DNA of 64,000 nucleotides from Liolophura sinensis (GCF_032854445.1 NC_088304.1:20187850-20251849), one strand, 5' to 3'. Positions 1 through 11,888 are shown, counted from the first letter of the stretch. Numbers and translations are program-made. Notes: generated from the sequence alone by a model not told the origin.

Positions 1-954
1 TTAAATATGGACTAATCCTGCTGCTGTTATACTTTCACTTTGGGCAATTGTATTGCCGGCTGAACTGGCCAAAATCTTGAATATGAAATGTGACTTAATG
101 CCGGTGTTCGGTAATACGCTTTCGAATAACTGGGCACAAAAACATATATTCCCAAAATTTTCATTCCACCATGGACATGTGTATGTATACAGCTTATAAT
201 GTTGTCTACATGACCACGATTTGTTCTGAAATGTTACTGCTGGAAGTAAGGCTATGGCATTTCGTTACCCTGTTAACCTCCTGTTGGTGGGTAGTAACGT
301 TAGGAAAGATCTCAAACAGTAAACTACTGTCTGTTTGGTTGTATCATCCACTCAGTTCCAGCAGCTCTCCTCAATGCGGAGTTAAAGTTTGGAACCAATT
401 GCACCATGTGTAACCTTAACTTTCTGCTTCTTGCCGTATTAAACATGTTCTCTATTGTACGAAGATATCTCTATTATGGTTGCCTTAACAGTCAGTTGTG
501 TTGTTTAAAGCGAGGAGCAAGTGCCACTTCGGTTAGTAATTCAGTGAGGAATTGTATTCATTGTCAGTTGGATAATCGCTAAAACAGAATGTATAATAAA
601 GCCTTCCATGTCTATATTCTTGCTTATTATATAAGAAACAATAAAAGACAATGAGATTTGCAAAGTACAATTTAAGAAGCACTTCATTCAAGATGTTGGC
701 ATTTACAGTATCAGTATTTGACAGGTATCATTTTAGGAAATGTTGACGGTTTAAAATTTGGGCTTCGTATGAGAGTAGGTACAATTCGTCTGGACAGTTT
801 CCGGAGTATATGCCAATGACAGGCTTCAATCTATTCAGATGTCGAGATGCACAATGCAATTCATATTTCTCATGGAAATTCACGTCTGAATCAATCAACT
901 GGTGCGGAAATCTGTTTAAAGAAAGAAACGCCCGCTAGTTTATGCATAATCGGC
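1..954. other. Non-genic stretch, nothing recognised
   Basis: AT-rich sequence with only short open frames (longest about 80 codons, no family resemblance). I see no splice-linked coding exon, repeat or RNA gene here. Confidence 0.5.
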
Positions 955-1198
955 AAACTGGTCGAAGCAAACAAAATTTGTTAAAAGTTGAAAATGCCCT
1001 GACAAGCATGTGGGAAAGCATTGTACATTCGTGCAATACAGTTTATGGCAAAAGAGGGGAATGATTTAAATACTAAATCTATTTAAATTATTCCCCTGTT
1101 TTGCCATAAACTGTATTGCACGAATGTTCCATGCCTACGCACATGCTTGTCCAGGGCATTTCCAACTTTTAACAGATTTTGTATGCGTCGACCAGTTT
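955..1198. repeat. Long inverted repeat (hairpin)
   Basis: The left arm, about 955-1071, is the reverse complement of the right arm, about 1081-1198, with roughly ten unpaired bases between them. By eye the arms agree at close to 90%, with small indels. The innermost 40 bp, around GTGCAATACAGTTTATGGCA, pair almost perfectly. The structure could be a MITE or the product of an inverted duplication. I see no convincing target-site duplication. Confidence 0.8.
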
Positions 1199-3960
1199 TC
1201 GAGAGATCGCACAGAGCTTTCTAAAGTTAGTTTTCTCTCAGAAACGTTAACAATGAAATATGTGGAGGCGTTAGGCTGATCAACTTGTCGCAAGGGGGCA
1301 ATCGAAGGCGAACACCGTAAAATCGCCAAATTACTCGGGGTAACGGAATTCGTCGCTGCGCGCAATGAGCGTGAGGCTACCTAGGTCTTGATCCCCAGGG
1401 TGTGATTGCTGTGTGAGTGAAGGATGGCTCCTCTGTGGACCAGCGGCTGGGTCGATCTTAAGGTGGTTACGTCGGCAGGGAACATGACTATAACAATGAA
1501 CGCTCGTTAGAGCCCTATCACAAACGGTCCAAGAAAGGAGGAGGGGAAAACAACGGAGCAATGCGCTGCCCAAACTGACAGCATTATCACGCCATCAACG
1601 ACGATTTTCTGCAATTCGTGCTTGAGTGAAACGCGGAGTAACATCGGCAACATGATCGCCGCTTTGCGTAAAATTTGCTACAGTATCGAACCAACCGAAT
1701 TCAATTTCGCCGTACCGCCGCATAAGCTAGAATCACAGTTCAGAAGTAGTCATCAGAAAGGCATCCCTAAAACGCCGGAAGCTCGCACAGACTTCGAAAC
1801 CACTAGGGGTCTGACTCTCTGACATGATTCTCTGGATGAAAATATAAAATAATGACAGTGAAAACAACCTAACCGACGCGTTAGAAAATTTATTGAGGAT
1901 TGTGTTTACCTAAAAACAGCTTTTATTTGTCCAAAACAGTTTTCACCGCCTGTAACCGTCCATTTCTGAAAAAAACCCCTAACTAGCATGAGATAATTTA
2001 CCAGTGGGTCCTAACCTAAAACAGAAATGTTCAAAGCAAACTTTCATTTAGGTTTCTCCGAGAAATTTCCTCACGTAAACTAAGCACTGTGCAATGTATG
2101 TTCAGTTGTGTTCGGTGTCCTTTTAACCAGTCAGCCGACTCCCACGTACGTGCATCAGGTCGGAGAAGTGTAAGTCTCCAGAAATGGAGGTACAAATTGC
2201 TCGGTGTTTAATTTTGAACGTTTCCGATGTATGAAAATAAACTGTCAACTCGCTGGCTCATTGGTATATAGCGTTGTCTCGAATCAAGCACTAATTTGTG
2301 ATATCAACTGACCAGGTTTTATAACAAGTAAAAAAAAAAAAGACACGCGAGGTTCCCTAACCTGTACATTGCTGCGCTATAACACTAGTTCAAGTGTGGG
2401 TCTTACACGTAGTTAGGCGAGAGAGTCTTACATTGATCTCCCTGCATGTAACCACAACATACTCACACATGGGTCTTAAGTTCCCGGACAAATGCATGGA
2501 TGCTGCCAACTTTTGGCTGAAATGATAATTGCTAGGATGTATACCATGAGGAATTGTGATTCAACCACTCCCTGTCCATCGAAAATGTCGGTGCTATCAA
2601 CTCGACGATGTAGTGTTGCATGCGATCTGAGCAGTTTAAACGTAATCTACCCTGAGGATTCGGGGGGTAATGTGATGCGTCCATGGCATTTGGGTGCTCT
2701 CACATTCGCCTAGTTTGGTTAACATCGGGTGATGTTTCCTGCTCTATCAAATAGTTTTAGCGGGTCAGTCTCAATGGGAAAACAAACAATTGTTCCGTGC
2801 ATCATGGTTCGCATAATGACTCTGCCAGCGATGTCCAGCACACCTCTTTGTCAATAAACAGAGAACCCCATAGCGGATACTCCGCAGTATCTCTGACATT
2901 TCGAAACATCATCAACTAAAAGAGACTAATGTTGATGGAAATTACCGATGATTAAACGCACTGTAACTTGTCTGATATTGTAGACTTTAGTAACAAGAGC
3001 GACATCGGTTACAACCGCTGCCCATGGAATAAAGAGATGTCACAAAATCTCCATTGTACACGTTATCCCGGCACCAGTCATCATGGCTGATAAAAGCGTC
3101 TGTGGTTTGTTATTGGGCATATATTCTCATATTTTTGGTGACGGAGATAATAGGCATTATCTGAGATAGTAGGGACTGTGAGAGTAGTGATTAGCGTAAA
3201 CACCAGGTAAAGTTTACCTGTTTGTTTGAAACTCGAATATCCCCAAACTTAGCGTCCGTATAGTGATATTGGCGAAGATTACAGGGATTGTAGTGACTAT
3301 ACAGCAATCGTCCATCATGTTATTAGAACAGAACCATGCAAATCAGAGATGCTGTAAAACATTTGCTCCTAGTCTGGCAATGTTCAAGTTTTGTTTTTAG
3401 TCGTAGACAGGTATTCTACGATATGAAGTAATATATTTTTAAAGGTATGAGTTGAGGTATGGGGCTTTCTCAGCATGAAGTTGGTATTCATGTTTAGGTC
3501 AAACTTTCCAAATATTATCTTTGGCTGTTAGCATACTATTTTATGATTTTTATGCCACATTTTCATCTGTATGTTCATTTATTAGGAACCCACCCATGGT
3601 GCTTGTGTAAGCATGTGCGGTGCATGCTGAATATTTATGATGTCGTACCTAGTCTAGAACTCAAGGGTGTCACCTGGTTAATTAGTATTATCCGGACAAA
3701 CGAAAATCAAACGATTTCCTAGAACATCGTTTCGGCTACTTTTGTTGTTATGTTACAACCGACTTGGGGGGATGTTATAGTTGACCTGTGACTGCACAGG
3801 AAGAGAACATAATTACAGAAAGTGTTACCGCAATTAAGCACGTGCCATATGTTATTACGACGAAGAGTAAGAAGGTATGAGCAAATTGACCTTTGTTATG
3901 GGTCTTGTTTCTTGAGGATTTCCCATCAGTAAAGTAATTATTTCTGTTTATCTGTTGTAG
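1199..3960. other. Non-genic stretch upstream of the extracellular-protein gene
   Basis: 1300-1830 is richer in G+C than its surroundings and carries short open frames on both strands, but none resembles a family I know. A short A-run sits near 2330. The rest shows nothing identifiable. Promoter and 5' non-coding exon(s) of the gene starting at 3995 probably lie here but cannot be placed by eye. Confidence 0.45.
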
Positions 3961-3994
3961 ATATCCTGACGCCGATGTGCCTATGCGTGTCACC

Positions 3995-5926
3995 ATGGAG
4001 TCTTTGACTGTACCCCGTCTTCTACCATTGCCCCTACTACTATGGCTCGTGGAGTACGTCCTCTCGGATTGTCAGTACCCGGAGTTTGTCCAGAATCGGG
4101 GCCGTAACGAACACCACTGGGTGGGCATGTATTCCTACAGCGAACATCTCACCACAAAGTTCACCGGAGGAGACATGAAGGCTTCACATTGCCGGCAGCT
4201 CAATGATTGCCATGTCTTCGAGCGGATGTGCCTGGAGAGTTATGGGAACAACGTGTTTCTCGTGGCGCACCATGAGACCCACCCCGACACCTTCATGTGC
4301 ATGCAGTTCCTCAAGCGGAGTATTGGCGTTGTTCAGTTGAAGACGTCACGGCAGAGCAACAGGCCAAGTCGTCATCTGTGCCAGGACATGAAACTCGACT
4401 CCATTCCGCTGATCTCAAGCAAAGGTTACTACGATACGGCAATTCCGTGTCCTCTAAAAGGAGGCTTTGATGTGACCATTTACGATTCCGACATGTCTCA
4501 GCTGTGTCCTGATAGCGTCATCCCTATACGCTTGGAAAGCGAGTGTGAGAAGAACGAGGGAATGCTGTTCAAATTCAGGAAAACAGAGTGCATTCATCAG
4601 CATTTAGCGATGAAACCGGAACAGAAATTGTTCTGCATCGCCACCTGGACGGACGGTCGGTATAAGTTCGTGGTTCTCCGGGATGATTCGTCGTTCCGGA
4701 CTTGGTGCCTTCGCTACTCGGTCGCCGAGGGCGATAAGGATCGCATATTGGCCTACTTGTTCATGGATTTCGTTTGCGATCCGACCGATCGGATTACAGA
4801 GAGTACAAAATACCTAAGGCTGGAGATGACCCGACGTGGACTGATCTCTTTATGCATGGACGAATTCCATCACTGTTACGCAGACAAGATGTACTTGTGT
4901 CACTCCGACATGAAGCCTCACTGCCCGTTGTCCTGCGGCATGTGTAATCCCCACGGTAAGGTGCATAACTGCCAATTCGACAAGACGTACCACGGCACAT
5001 GGATGCAAAGTACGAGACACGGCAACCGGAAAATTTCCGTGTCCGCTAATGAACTACGTATTGAAGGAGAAGGCCGGTACACGTGTGTGCGCTTTGACAA
5101 CTCTACCACCGACAGGGCTCTCAGTTTGCTGAGGATTTTTGAGAACGGTTGTTACCCGCGCTTTGTGTGTGCTCAGTTCGATAGGCCTGCCCCGTCCGTG
5201 CTGCACTACCGCCTTGGTAGCAGTATCGTGTGGCCGATATTCCGTCAAAAAAACCCATACCAGCTGATTTGCTCGGAGAAAAATTTCCGCTCAGCCTTGG
5301 CGCGACACCCCGGCGGCGTGCCTAACCTTCAATATGAGATCCCGCAAAAGTCCCAGACCAGCGTCGTAAGTTTGAACGACGAGCAGGCTGTGTTTTGTAA
5401 TTTGTCCGTGGAATTCGCAGCCAAAATCGCCTTCGTAGATCAGTTTAACTGTTCGGGTTGCCTCAGTCAAGAGAGCGCCGGTACTTCAGACCGCCTCGCT
5501 GTGCACTATAACAACTGCTCCCATAAACCGGGCTACTTGGAGTATTTGTGTTTCGCTTCTTTTAAATCTATCGGCACTTACGATCGAGTTCTAACGAGAA
5601 TTGTAGGAACCAAGGAACGCTATTTCTGCTGGGTGTTTGTGTCCACCGAAAAAATTTTGATCCTTCCCGGATCTGAGTGTAGCCCATTTGATGCCGAATT
5701 GGCGTTGAGGGGTCATCTGCCGCCGAAGGATATCTTAACACTTTATAGTTCAACAAACGGTACGCTTTGTGACGCCATTCAGTCAGATCAAGACAGTTTC
5801 GTCAGAATCCCTCCCAACATGCAACAGACTTCCGCTTCTGACGCTAGACAGCCAATGTCCTTTTATCATGTCAAAATATTTATTCTGGTTTCATGTGTTG
5901 TAATTCATCGGCCTTTCTTCTTGTGA
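3995..5926 (+). CDS. Secreted cysteine-rich extracellular protein (DUF7042-7045-like)
   Basis: A 643-residue frame in one exon. ATG at 3995 is chosen because it has a near-perfect Kozak context (CACCATGG) and begins a signal peptide (hydrophobic residues 9-23, likely cleavage after Ser24). An in-frame ATG four codons upstream is weaker. The pyrimidine-rich acceptor ending TTGTAG at 3960 suggests a spliced 5' UTR. The mature part is rich in paired cysteines. A segment near residues 295-320 ends CPLSCGMC, like a ShK-type domain. It is followed by a C-x-F...GTW module of the kind repeated in metazoan proteins with DUF7042/7043/7044/7045 domains. Five N-x-S/T sequons and a hydrophobic C-terminal stretch (about the last 20 residues) suggest a glycosylated, possibly GPI-anchored surface or matrix protein. 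Function is unknown. The domain assignment is from memory of the family pattern. Confidence 0.85.
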   Translation: MESLTVPRLLPLPLLLWLVEYVLSDCQYPEFVQNRGRNEHHWVGMYSYSEHLTTKFTGGDMKASHCRQLNDCHVFERMCLESYGNNVFLVAHHETHPDTFMCMQFLKRSIGVVQLKTSRQSNRPSRHLCQDMKLDSIPLISSKGYYDTAIPCPLKGGFDVTIYDSDMSQLCPDSVIPIRLESECEKNEGMLFKFRKTECIHQHLAMKPEQKLFCIATWTDGRYKFVVLRDDSSFRTWCLRYSVAEGDKDRILAYLFMDFVCDPTDRITESTKYLRLEMTRRGLISLCMDEFHHCYADKMYLCHSDMKPHCPLSCGMCNPHGKVHNCQFDKTYHGTWMQSTRHGNRKISVSANELRIEGEGRYTCVRFDNSTTDRALSLLRIFENGCYPRFVCAQFDRPAPSVLHYRLGSSIVWPIFRQKNPYQLICSEKNFRSALARHPGGVPNLQYEIPQKSQTSVVSLNDEQAVFCNLSVEFAAKIAFVDQFNCSGCLSQESAGTSDRLAVHYNNCSHKPGYLEYLCFASFKSIGTYDRVLTRIVGTKERYFCWVFVSTEKILILPGSECSPFDAELALRGHLPPKDILTLYSSTNGTLCDAIQSDQDSFVRIPPNMQQTSASDARQPMSFYHVKIFILVSCVVIHRPFFL

Positions 5927-6155
5927 TCAACTCAGCTGGACAACGGAACATAAATTCAAACTATTTTAAGTTACATTTGAAAAGTTTTAACATTTTTACT
6001 CTTGCATATGCGGAACATAATCTACGAAGTATAAATGTTGGAACAAATTGACATTGTCTTGAGTTATAAAAGCCCAAATGTTAAACATTGAACATGGCCA
6101 GCTTTGTATCAATTTCACTATGTGTAAGGATGGAGTTTACAATTTTTATTTATGA

Positions 6156-6161
6156 AATAAA
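6156..6161 (+). terminator. Poly(A) signal AATAAA
   Basis: AATAAA about 230 nt after the stop codon of the extracellular-protein gene, followed by T-rich sequence. This is a plausible 3' end for that transcript. Confidence 0.55.
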
Positions 6162-6499
6162 TGGTAATTTTTTTTCAAATTTTTCAAAATACCCTGTAGG
6201 GCTCATTTTGTCTAAGATATTAAATGTTTGAATATATACGTCATTGTATATATCTATAGATAACGCCGTTACATAAAATAACAACAAAATTTACAAGCAT
6301 GTACCACAAACTATACCCAGGAGGGTTACATGATATGTGAAAGAAGATTTGTGTTGATTGTGTGTTTGTTGTGGGAGATGGGTGTGTGTATAGGGTGGTG
6401 TCATTTTAAACAATATTTCAATTACATCAACTTGCCGGTGACCGGCCTCCATGTCGACATTTCCACAGACTTCTATCCTACAATCTTATTAGTTGTTAG

Positions 6500-6765
6500 A
6501 GCGTCCATTCCGAAGTGGGAAGACCCCGGTATCAAACCCAGGTGGGGTCATACCAAAGGCTTTCAAGATAGTAATTGCTGCTGCCTTGCTTGGTGTTCAG
6601 CACTGAGACGTTAGAACAAGGAAACATGACTAGTTGTCCCGGTGTCAGTACAAGGTGACAATGTGGTGTGTTATGTCTGGTGGTTTCGGCATAATACTTC
6701 AGTAGGGGTAGCACTTTGGCGGCAGGGTCTCACCCTGCCACTAAAGGGACACAATATATGTACAC
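6500..6765. repeat. Dispersed repeat G, copy 1
   Basis: Part of this stretch (about 6540-6630) recurs at 34650-34765 in the same order: GGGTCAT, an AAG-TCTTTAAAAG-like tract, a CTTGCTTGG-type tract, CAGC-C-GAG, then GAGGAAAC-TGACT. The unit contains a CCCGGTATCAAACCC-like segment that could descend from a tRNA B box, so it may be a separate SINE. It has no coding capacity. Confidence 0.5.
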
Positions 6766-6825
6766 ACGCCTAACAACTCCTCGTCGTCAAATGACTGAAA
6801 AATTGTTAAGTTTTGACATAAATCC

Positions 6826-6976
6826 ATAAATCCATCCCTCCATCCATCCATCCATCCCTCCAGCCATCCATCCATCCATCCATCCATCCATCCATCCATC
6901 CATCCACCCATCCACCCACCCATCCATCCATCCATCCATCCATCCATACATACATCCATACATACATACATACATT
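6826..6976. repeat. CCAT/ATGG tetranucleotide microsatellite
   Basis: About 150 bp of (CATC)n with occasional CCTC, CACC and CATA variants, turning into (CATA)n at the right end. The minus-strand frames across it (Met-Asp-Gly-Trp repeats) are products of the repeat and not genes. Confidence 0.95.
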
Positions 6977-7104
6977 CAATCTTATTTGTAGCACGGCTTT
7001 CCAGAATTCACCAAAGATTCAATCGTATGAAATGAATATTATTCATGATACGTGTGAAACAGGATTAGCCCTCTTTCCACGTTATTCGTCTAATTCAACG
7101 CTGC

Positions 7105-7205
7105 TTTGAAGTCGGAGCTGGATTCGAATGAATGAATCAACAAAGAATTAGGGTTAAACGCCCCACTGGCGACAGTATTTCAGCTATTATGGGTGTTAAA
7201 ACAAT
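7105..7205. repeat. Dispersed repeat V, copy 1
   Basis: Carries the GAATGAAT...TTAGGGTTAAACGCC-CACTGGC pattern also seen at 18145-18215 and, in a diverged form, at 37100-37245. This kind of tract is common in molluscan non-coding DNA. It is short and non-coding. Confidence 0.45.
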
Positions 7206-7479
7206 CACGAAACAGTTATGAGTTTCATTCAGGGATGGATGACGCCCAGAATAACCAAGGAAGTAAGATTATTTGAAAATCGACTGAAACAAAAATTAAT
7301 TATAACTCAAAACAAAGATAACATATAGTCCTTAGTTATACAATATTCAAATATCTTCATTTTATTTACAGGTTAGCCATCGACACCGAAGGGATCATAT
7401 TGTTAAGTATGCTCACATGAAAAAGCTCTGGGTTAGTTGCCTTTTTGCTTAGAGGCCCGAGATCCTATTTTCACCTGGG

Positions 7480-7585
7480 AGACATGGATTCGAGTATGTG
7501 ACTCTCGGCCAACCGGAATGGTAAGAAACAGCTAGATCTTTCTTCTGTGCCAGCACACTAACCACTCTGCCAGGGAGGCCCCTGA
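7480..7585 (-). repeat. tRNA-like SINE head fragment
   Basis: Read on the minus strand, the segment begins with a tRNA-like A box (GGCAGAGTGGTTAG) and has a diverged B-box-like tract further on. No SINE body follows. It is probably a truncated element from a different tRNA-derived family than the main SINE. Confidence 0.4.
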
Positions 7586-7734
7586 CTGATCTGAATCAGA
7601 AAAAGAATTATGAATGCAAAGAATATGGAAATCTTTAAAAAGACTTCGATGAAGGAGTGGACAAAATATGGCTATGAAACCCACAGAAAGGTTTGGGTGT
7701 AAATGCAAACCGTCGTTATATGCAATTTAAATCT

Positions 7735-7905
7735 ATGCGTCCAAACAGACATTCGTATACCTGGCCTCACCCAGTGTGAACATTAATCGCAAAGCAAATT
7801 CCCAAAACGACGTTTAACACAAACCACCAAAGAACTAAGAAAGTATAGAAAGTACGAAATTAGGACGGAATCGTGAAGTAGTACACAGTTTCCATGTCTG
7901 CTGGA
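7735..7905. repeat. Dispersed repeat F, copy 1
   Basis: The run CAAACAGACATTCGTATACC, then a tract reading CCCAAAACGACGTTTAACAC and AAAGAACTAAGAAAGTATA, recurs at 22055-22200. The first part recurs again at 28775-28830. No coding frame is shared. Confidence 0.55.
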
Positions 7906-8430
7906 AAGGCGTAAGGTGTGTTCTGTGCGAACGAGTAAAATCAGTGTTCAAATCGTGCACCATGAATCCTTAAATTTCTCGACGTATTATACACTTAAAT
8001 GATAGTCTTTCTTCCGCTCTGAATTCTTCTGACATGACAGTGTATTTACACGTAAATGCATGTATATCGCATGGATTTCAGTTGTCTGGTAAAATTGCTC
8101 ACATGGCTACACGTTACTTAGTGCATAACATAACAGAGACATACCAACAAGTGGATGAGTTAAAGGGAGACAATCGAACAGAAAATAGGCACAGTGTCTT
8201 CTTATATACTCAATACTGAGAAAAGCAAACGCAACAAGCACTTAGTACAATAGTGCACTTACATAAGCAAATACAATACATCCCGTTATACACAATTACC
8301 CAAAACAACAACAATCATTTCCAGCTCTATTTTTCCTTCCAAGGAATTAAAAATAGATCTTAAAAGGATGATTAGGAATCCACGCTAGGAAGTGAATTGA
8401 GTGAATAAATAAATGGAGGATAATCGACAA
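7906..8430. other. Non-genic stretch, nothing recognised
   Basis: Short open frames only and no similarity to the repeat families of this window. Confidence 0.45.
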
Positions 8431-8580
8431 AAAATCAGAGCAATGATAACAGTGTGATAGCTGGCAAATTGTCACACGTATTACTGTTTAAATACAATCT
8501 GTAGTCAATTTACCCCCGGATTTTATTCCAACTGTTCACGTAAATGTTTAAACATTTAGAACTTACCTCCCGACAACAGC
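8431..8580 (+). repeat. Dispersed repeat B, copy 1
   Basis: Shares the order GTGTGATAGCTGGCAAAT, TCACACGTA, a CTCAGT-like tract, GGTTTTATTC-AACTGTTCA-GTAAATG and AACATTTAGAACTTA with about eleven other copies in the window. The start is diverged. Confidence 0.6.
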
Positions 8581-9370
8581 ACACTAAAATTACGGAAATT
8601 GACATTTACATGTGCCCCCCCAAATGTGGTATTTATTTTTATAACAACGAGTGTTAATTCAAATGGTTTATTGCAACAGAAATAAATACATTTACAAATA
8701 ACTATGCAGGGGACAGCATTAAATGACAGCAACCACCATATGGAAAAGACTGTGTTAACTATGCTTAAAAAAATATTTATAGCACAGACAGAAGAATCAG
8801 GCAACTCCCGGTAACCTAACGCATTGTCCTGTTTAGAGACTTTACAGTGAAACAATTGAGTTTCGATGTTTCCTTTTTACTTCCACCTTAAATGCAGCTG
8901 AAAAGACCAAAGTATAATAGAATAGCTACATACGACGGGACGAAATCGACCAGGGATGTGATAGAACTAGCTGTATATATTAAACAAAATTTCACAATTT
9001 TAGTTCACTTTCCTTTGGGCTTAGGTTTAACTAGGTGCCCGCAAACAAACCAATGGAATTTTCACAACATGGAAATTATCGTTGATCCAGTCAACCTATA
9101 CGGAAAGCGTCGAATGACATCAGAAATTCACAACTATTTTCACCAGAAACATTTAAAATGTTGTCCTGGTTTACACAGACATGGAAACAACAACAACAAT
9201 AAAAAACAAACAAACAAAAAACAAAACAAAAAACCCCCAAAAAACAAAGCGTCCTAGAGCAACCTAGTTTTCTTCGCGGCTTCAGAAAGCACATGATGTC
9301 GCATAGTTTAAAACACATAATCCATCGCGATCACATACCTGTACACATGTTTGGGTACGACACATAGCTT
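8581..9370. other. Non-genic stretch with an A-rich tract
   Basis: Contains a CAAA/AACA-rich low-complexity tract at about 9185-9250. The open frame running into it (8892-9257, 121 codons) ends in Asn/Lys homopolymers and shows no family signature, so I do not call it a gene. Confidence 0.4.
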
Positions 9371-9583
9371 GATTTTATTTATTTCATTGATGTTTTATAT
9401 CGTACTCAAGAATATTTCAGTTATGCAATTGCTGCCAGCACAATGGTTCAGAAAACCTCAACCCGAGAGTCCGAGAGAAATCCACGGCCATCCACGGATT
9501 TTTAAAAGTTTTTCCCAAATACGGCCGGTGAAGAAGCCATGCACTTGAAATCAGAGCTTCCACACTGGCAAGCATGCTAAAAC
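9371..9583 (-). mobile_element. tRNA-headed SINE, old degenerate copy
   Basis: On the minus strand the element keeps the tail (ATTTATTT), the GTACTCAAGAATATTTCA core and traces of the central domain and head, with many substitutions. Confidence 0.65.
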
Positions 9584-9820
9584 ACTCGATTGTATTGTGT
9601 TATGTAATAACACGTCAGCAATATAACACTCACCATGTAAGGCCAGAAATTGTTTTTTGTTTTGTGTGTAATGTCCGTGATAAGGCTAATGTAAATAAGA
9701 CACTATTTATCTCCACACAGTTTTGCTTTTCGAAATGTCCGAAATAAACATGTCGAAGTCTAATGACCATCAGGCTCTCTCGATTGCAATTCGAAATAAC
9801 TAATAATTACATAGGAATTT

Positions 9821-10112
9821 GGCGGTGCCAGTGAGGTTAGCATGTCAGCGCGGCACAGTAACCCATGTGCCTCTCATCAATGCAGCCATTGTTAGTCCAA
9901 GTTCAGTTTATACTGATTTACTCTCCGATTGTAGGTGGGAAGGTGTGGCAGCAATTTGCAGATGGTCGAGGGTTATGCAGATGGTCGTAGGTTACTCCCG
10001 GGCAATGCCCTGTTTCTTTCCATCATAATGCTTATGAAACATTCTTTAGCATGTCCTAAAATAACGATGGAATAAATAAGCAAATAAATAAATAAATCAA
10101 TCAATAAATAAC
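9821..10112 (+). mobile_element. tRNA-headed SINE, old copy with long AATA tail
   Basis: Plus-strand order: degraded tRNA head (GAGGTTAGCATGTCAGCGC), central GGTGGGAAGGTGTGGCAGCAA-type domain, then (AATA)n/(AATC)n tail. A short internal duplication of the AGATGGTCG segment is visible near 9960-9985. Confidence 0.7.
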
Positions 10113-10184
10113 TACACAGAAATTTTGTTACAAATCCCAGGCACAGGTTTTTTTTACATTAGACGGTAAATTTTATCACGTTAC

Positions 10185-10320
10185 TCTGTGACATTACACA
10201 ACATGGGAATTCGCGTTACGCAGTGAGTGTTACAATATCAGTGTTTTATTACACAACATGGAAATTCCCAATACATAATAGGTGTTACAATACCAGTGTA
10301 TTATTACAGAACACGGTGAA
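10185..10320. repeat. Tandem repeat, about 55 bp unit
   Basis: About 2.4 copies of a unit containing ATTACACAACATGG-AATTC and ending GTGTTACAATA-CAGTGT. The second and third units diverge slightly. Confidence 0.65.
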
Positions 10321-11710
10321 ATCGGGCTACATTCTGAAATATGGGGAACCATATGCAAAAGGTGACGTTCACTGTGCGCTCATTCACGGTATGCAAAATG
10401 TTGGAATTGATGAAGCTCTGCTATATGTCCTACACACTATAAATCATCTCTTCAAAATCACCATGTTGACAAACAATGTCGTAACAATTAACGAGAGTTA
10501 GCGAGTCTGTGAGCGTATAAATACGCGGGCAAAATGACGGGCTTAATAGGACGCTCTTGCCATTACTGCGTTGATAGAGTCTCGTCTATAAAACCATTAA
10601 ACTCTACCATACAGTGCAGCAAGGTTCCAAGAAAGAGACTGAAAAGTGTGTTCCTCCCGAGTCCGTAATCACCACCCATCGGATACATTGTCCAGAACCT
10701 CGACAAGAGGGAGAAATCAGACAAAGGCCTCCCCCAGGAACTATAACCCACTGTAATCATCTGGTGATAAAGACGGCAATATTACCTGTGAAGTTTTCGA
10801 TCTGGCAGTCTCAGAATACTGCGTTTACCTGCATTATTAATGTTTATTTTCACCTATATAATGTGATGGTAGATATAGCACTTAAAGGATAGCTCCTACA
10901 AGGCCGAGGACACGTCCGTTATACATGTCGGCCTTGCCGTGACCAAGGAGTTTCTGTTCCATTTATTTAGTCACATGAGACCTTTTTTTCAATCCCATAG
11001 TAGGACAAGGAATTGTCTAGATTGTTTTCGATGCCTTGATGACAATAAGCGGTCGACGGCACCTTCTTTCACGGGGTGAAATATTTCTGTGCTTGGCGTA
11101 AAACATCAACTAATCAAATGAGTTTTGTGTTCTTAGCTGAATTTCAATGAACAGCGCGTCTTCAACCAGTATGAGATTTCTCACACGTCAGTAATTCTTC
11201 GAAGATCGATGGTTTTGTCCGGGCACTCTGGTTTGCCGCAATACTAAATACAGCCTTTCAATGTGAACTTGGCTGACAATAATATGACGTACACGAGTAC
11301 ACGACTCTATCTGTGATTTCCTCCTTATCTGAATTTGGTGTGCCATAATTACAAAACTGGCCACCATCGCAAAATTGAAAAAGAAAAGGTACTTAAGCAA
11401 CAATCCATCAATCAGTCAATCAATAGATCCAGACTTAGACTCTCAGCATGTGACACCGCTGATCATACCGTCAATCAGCTGTGCCAAGACTATTGGTTTA
11501 CGGTGGGTAGGGGTAAGACTGAACCCTTTATCCATGTAGACGTGGCCTGTTTATGAATATTAATGGAACACGTCATCCCTGGAAATGTTTTTGGGGATGG
11601 GGTTAGTGTTTAGTTAATATCCATGAATAATGGAGAAAGGGTCGGAATCTCACGGCTACCTTTAAGGTGTTGCTGATTGATAGTCGTATCTGACCGTGAA
11701 TAGAAAATAA
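10321..11710. other. Non-genic stretch, nothing recognised
   Basis: Several short frames on both strands with no family signature. A stretch near 11400-11430 is rich in CAATCAAT/CAGTCAAT. Around 11520-11640 short inverted similarities (CCTTTATCCATG against CATGAATAATGGAGAAAGG) could form a weak hairpin. Confidence 0.4.
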
Positions 11711-11718
11711 GGCAATAG

Positions 11719-11749
<31 letters not shown>

Positions 11750-11888
11750 TTTGATTGGTGTTTTACGCCGTACTCAAGAATATTTCACTTATACGACGGC
11801 GGCCAGCATTATGATGGGTGGAAACCGGGCAGGGCCCGTGGGAAACCCACGGCCATCCGCAGGTTGCTGGTAGACCGGCAATAATTAT
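11711..11888 (-). mobile_element. 5'-truncated SINE with target-site duplication
   Basis: The element runs from the (ATTT)n tail through the GTGTTTTACGCCGTACTCAA core to the central domain, then stops. It lacks the tRNA head. The flanks GGCAATAGTTAT (11711-11722) and GGCAATAATTAT (11877-11888) are a 12-bp duplication with one mismatch, as expected of target-primed reverse transcription. Confidence 0.88.

Noticed and set aside
2230..2345. Possible polyadenylated SINE ending in an A-run
   Set aside because: GGCTCATTGGTATATAGCG looks faintly like an A box, but no B box or second copy was found.
3977..3994. Starting the extracellular protein at GTG 3977 or ATG 3983
   Set aside because: GTG is not a usual animal start, and ATG 3983 has a weaker context than the Kozak ATG at 3995, which leads directly into the signal peptide.
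6741..6994. Three overlapping minus-strand open frames rich in Met-Asp-Gly-Trp
   Set aside because: They are readings of the CCAT microsatellite in different frames, with no flanking coding signal.
8892..9257. 121-codon frame as a gene
   Set aside because: It ends in Asn/Lys homopolymers from a low-complexity tract and has no recognisable domain.
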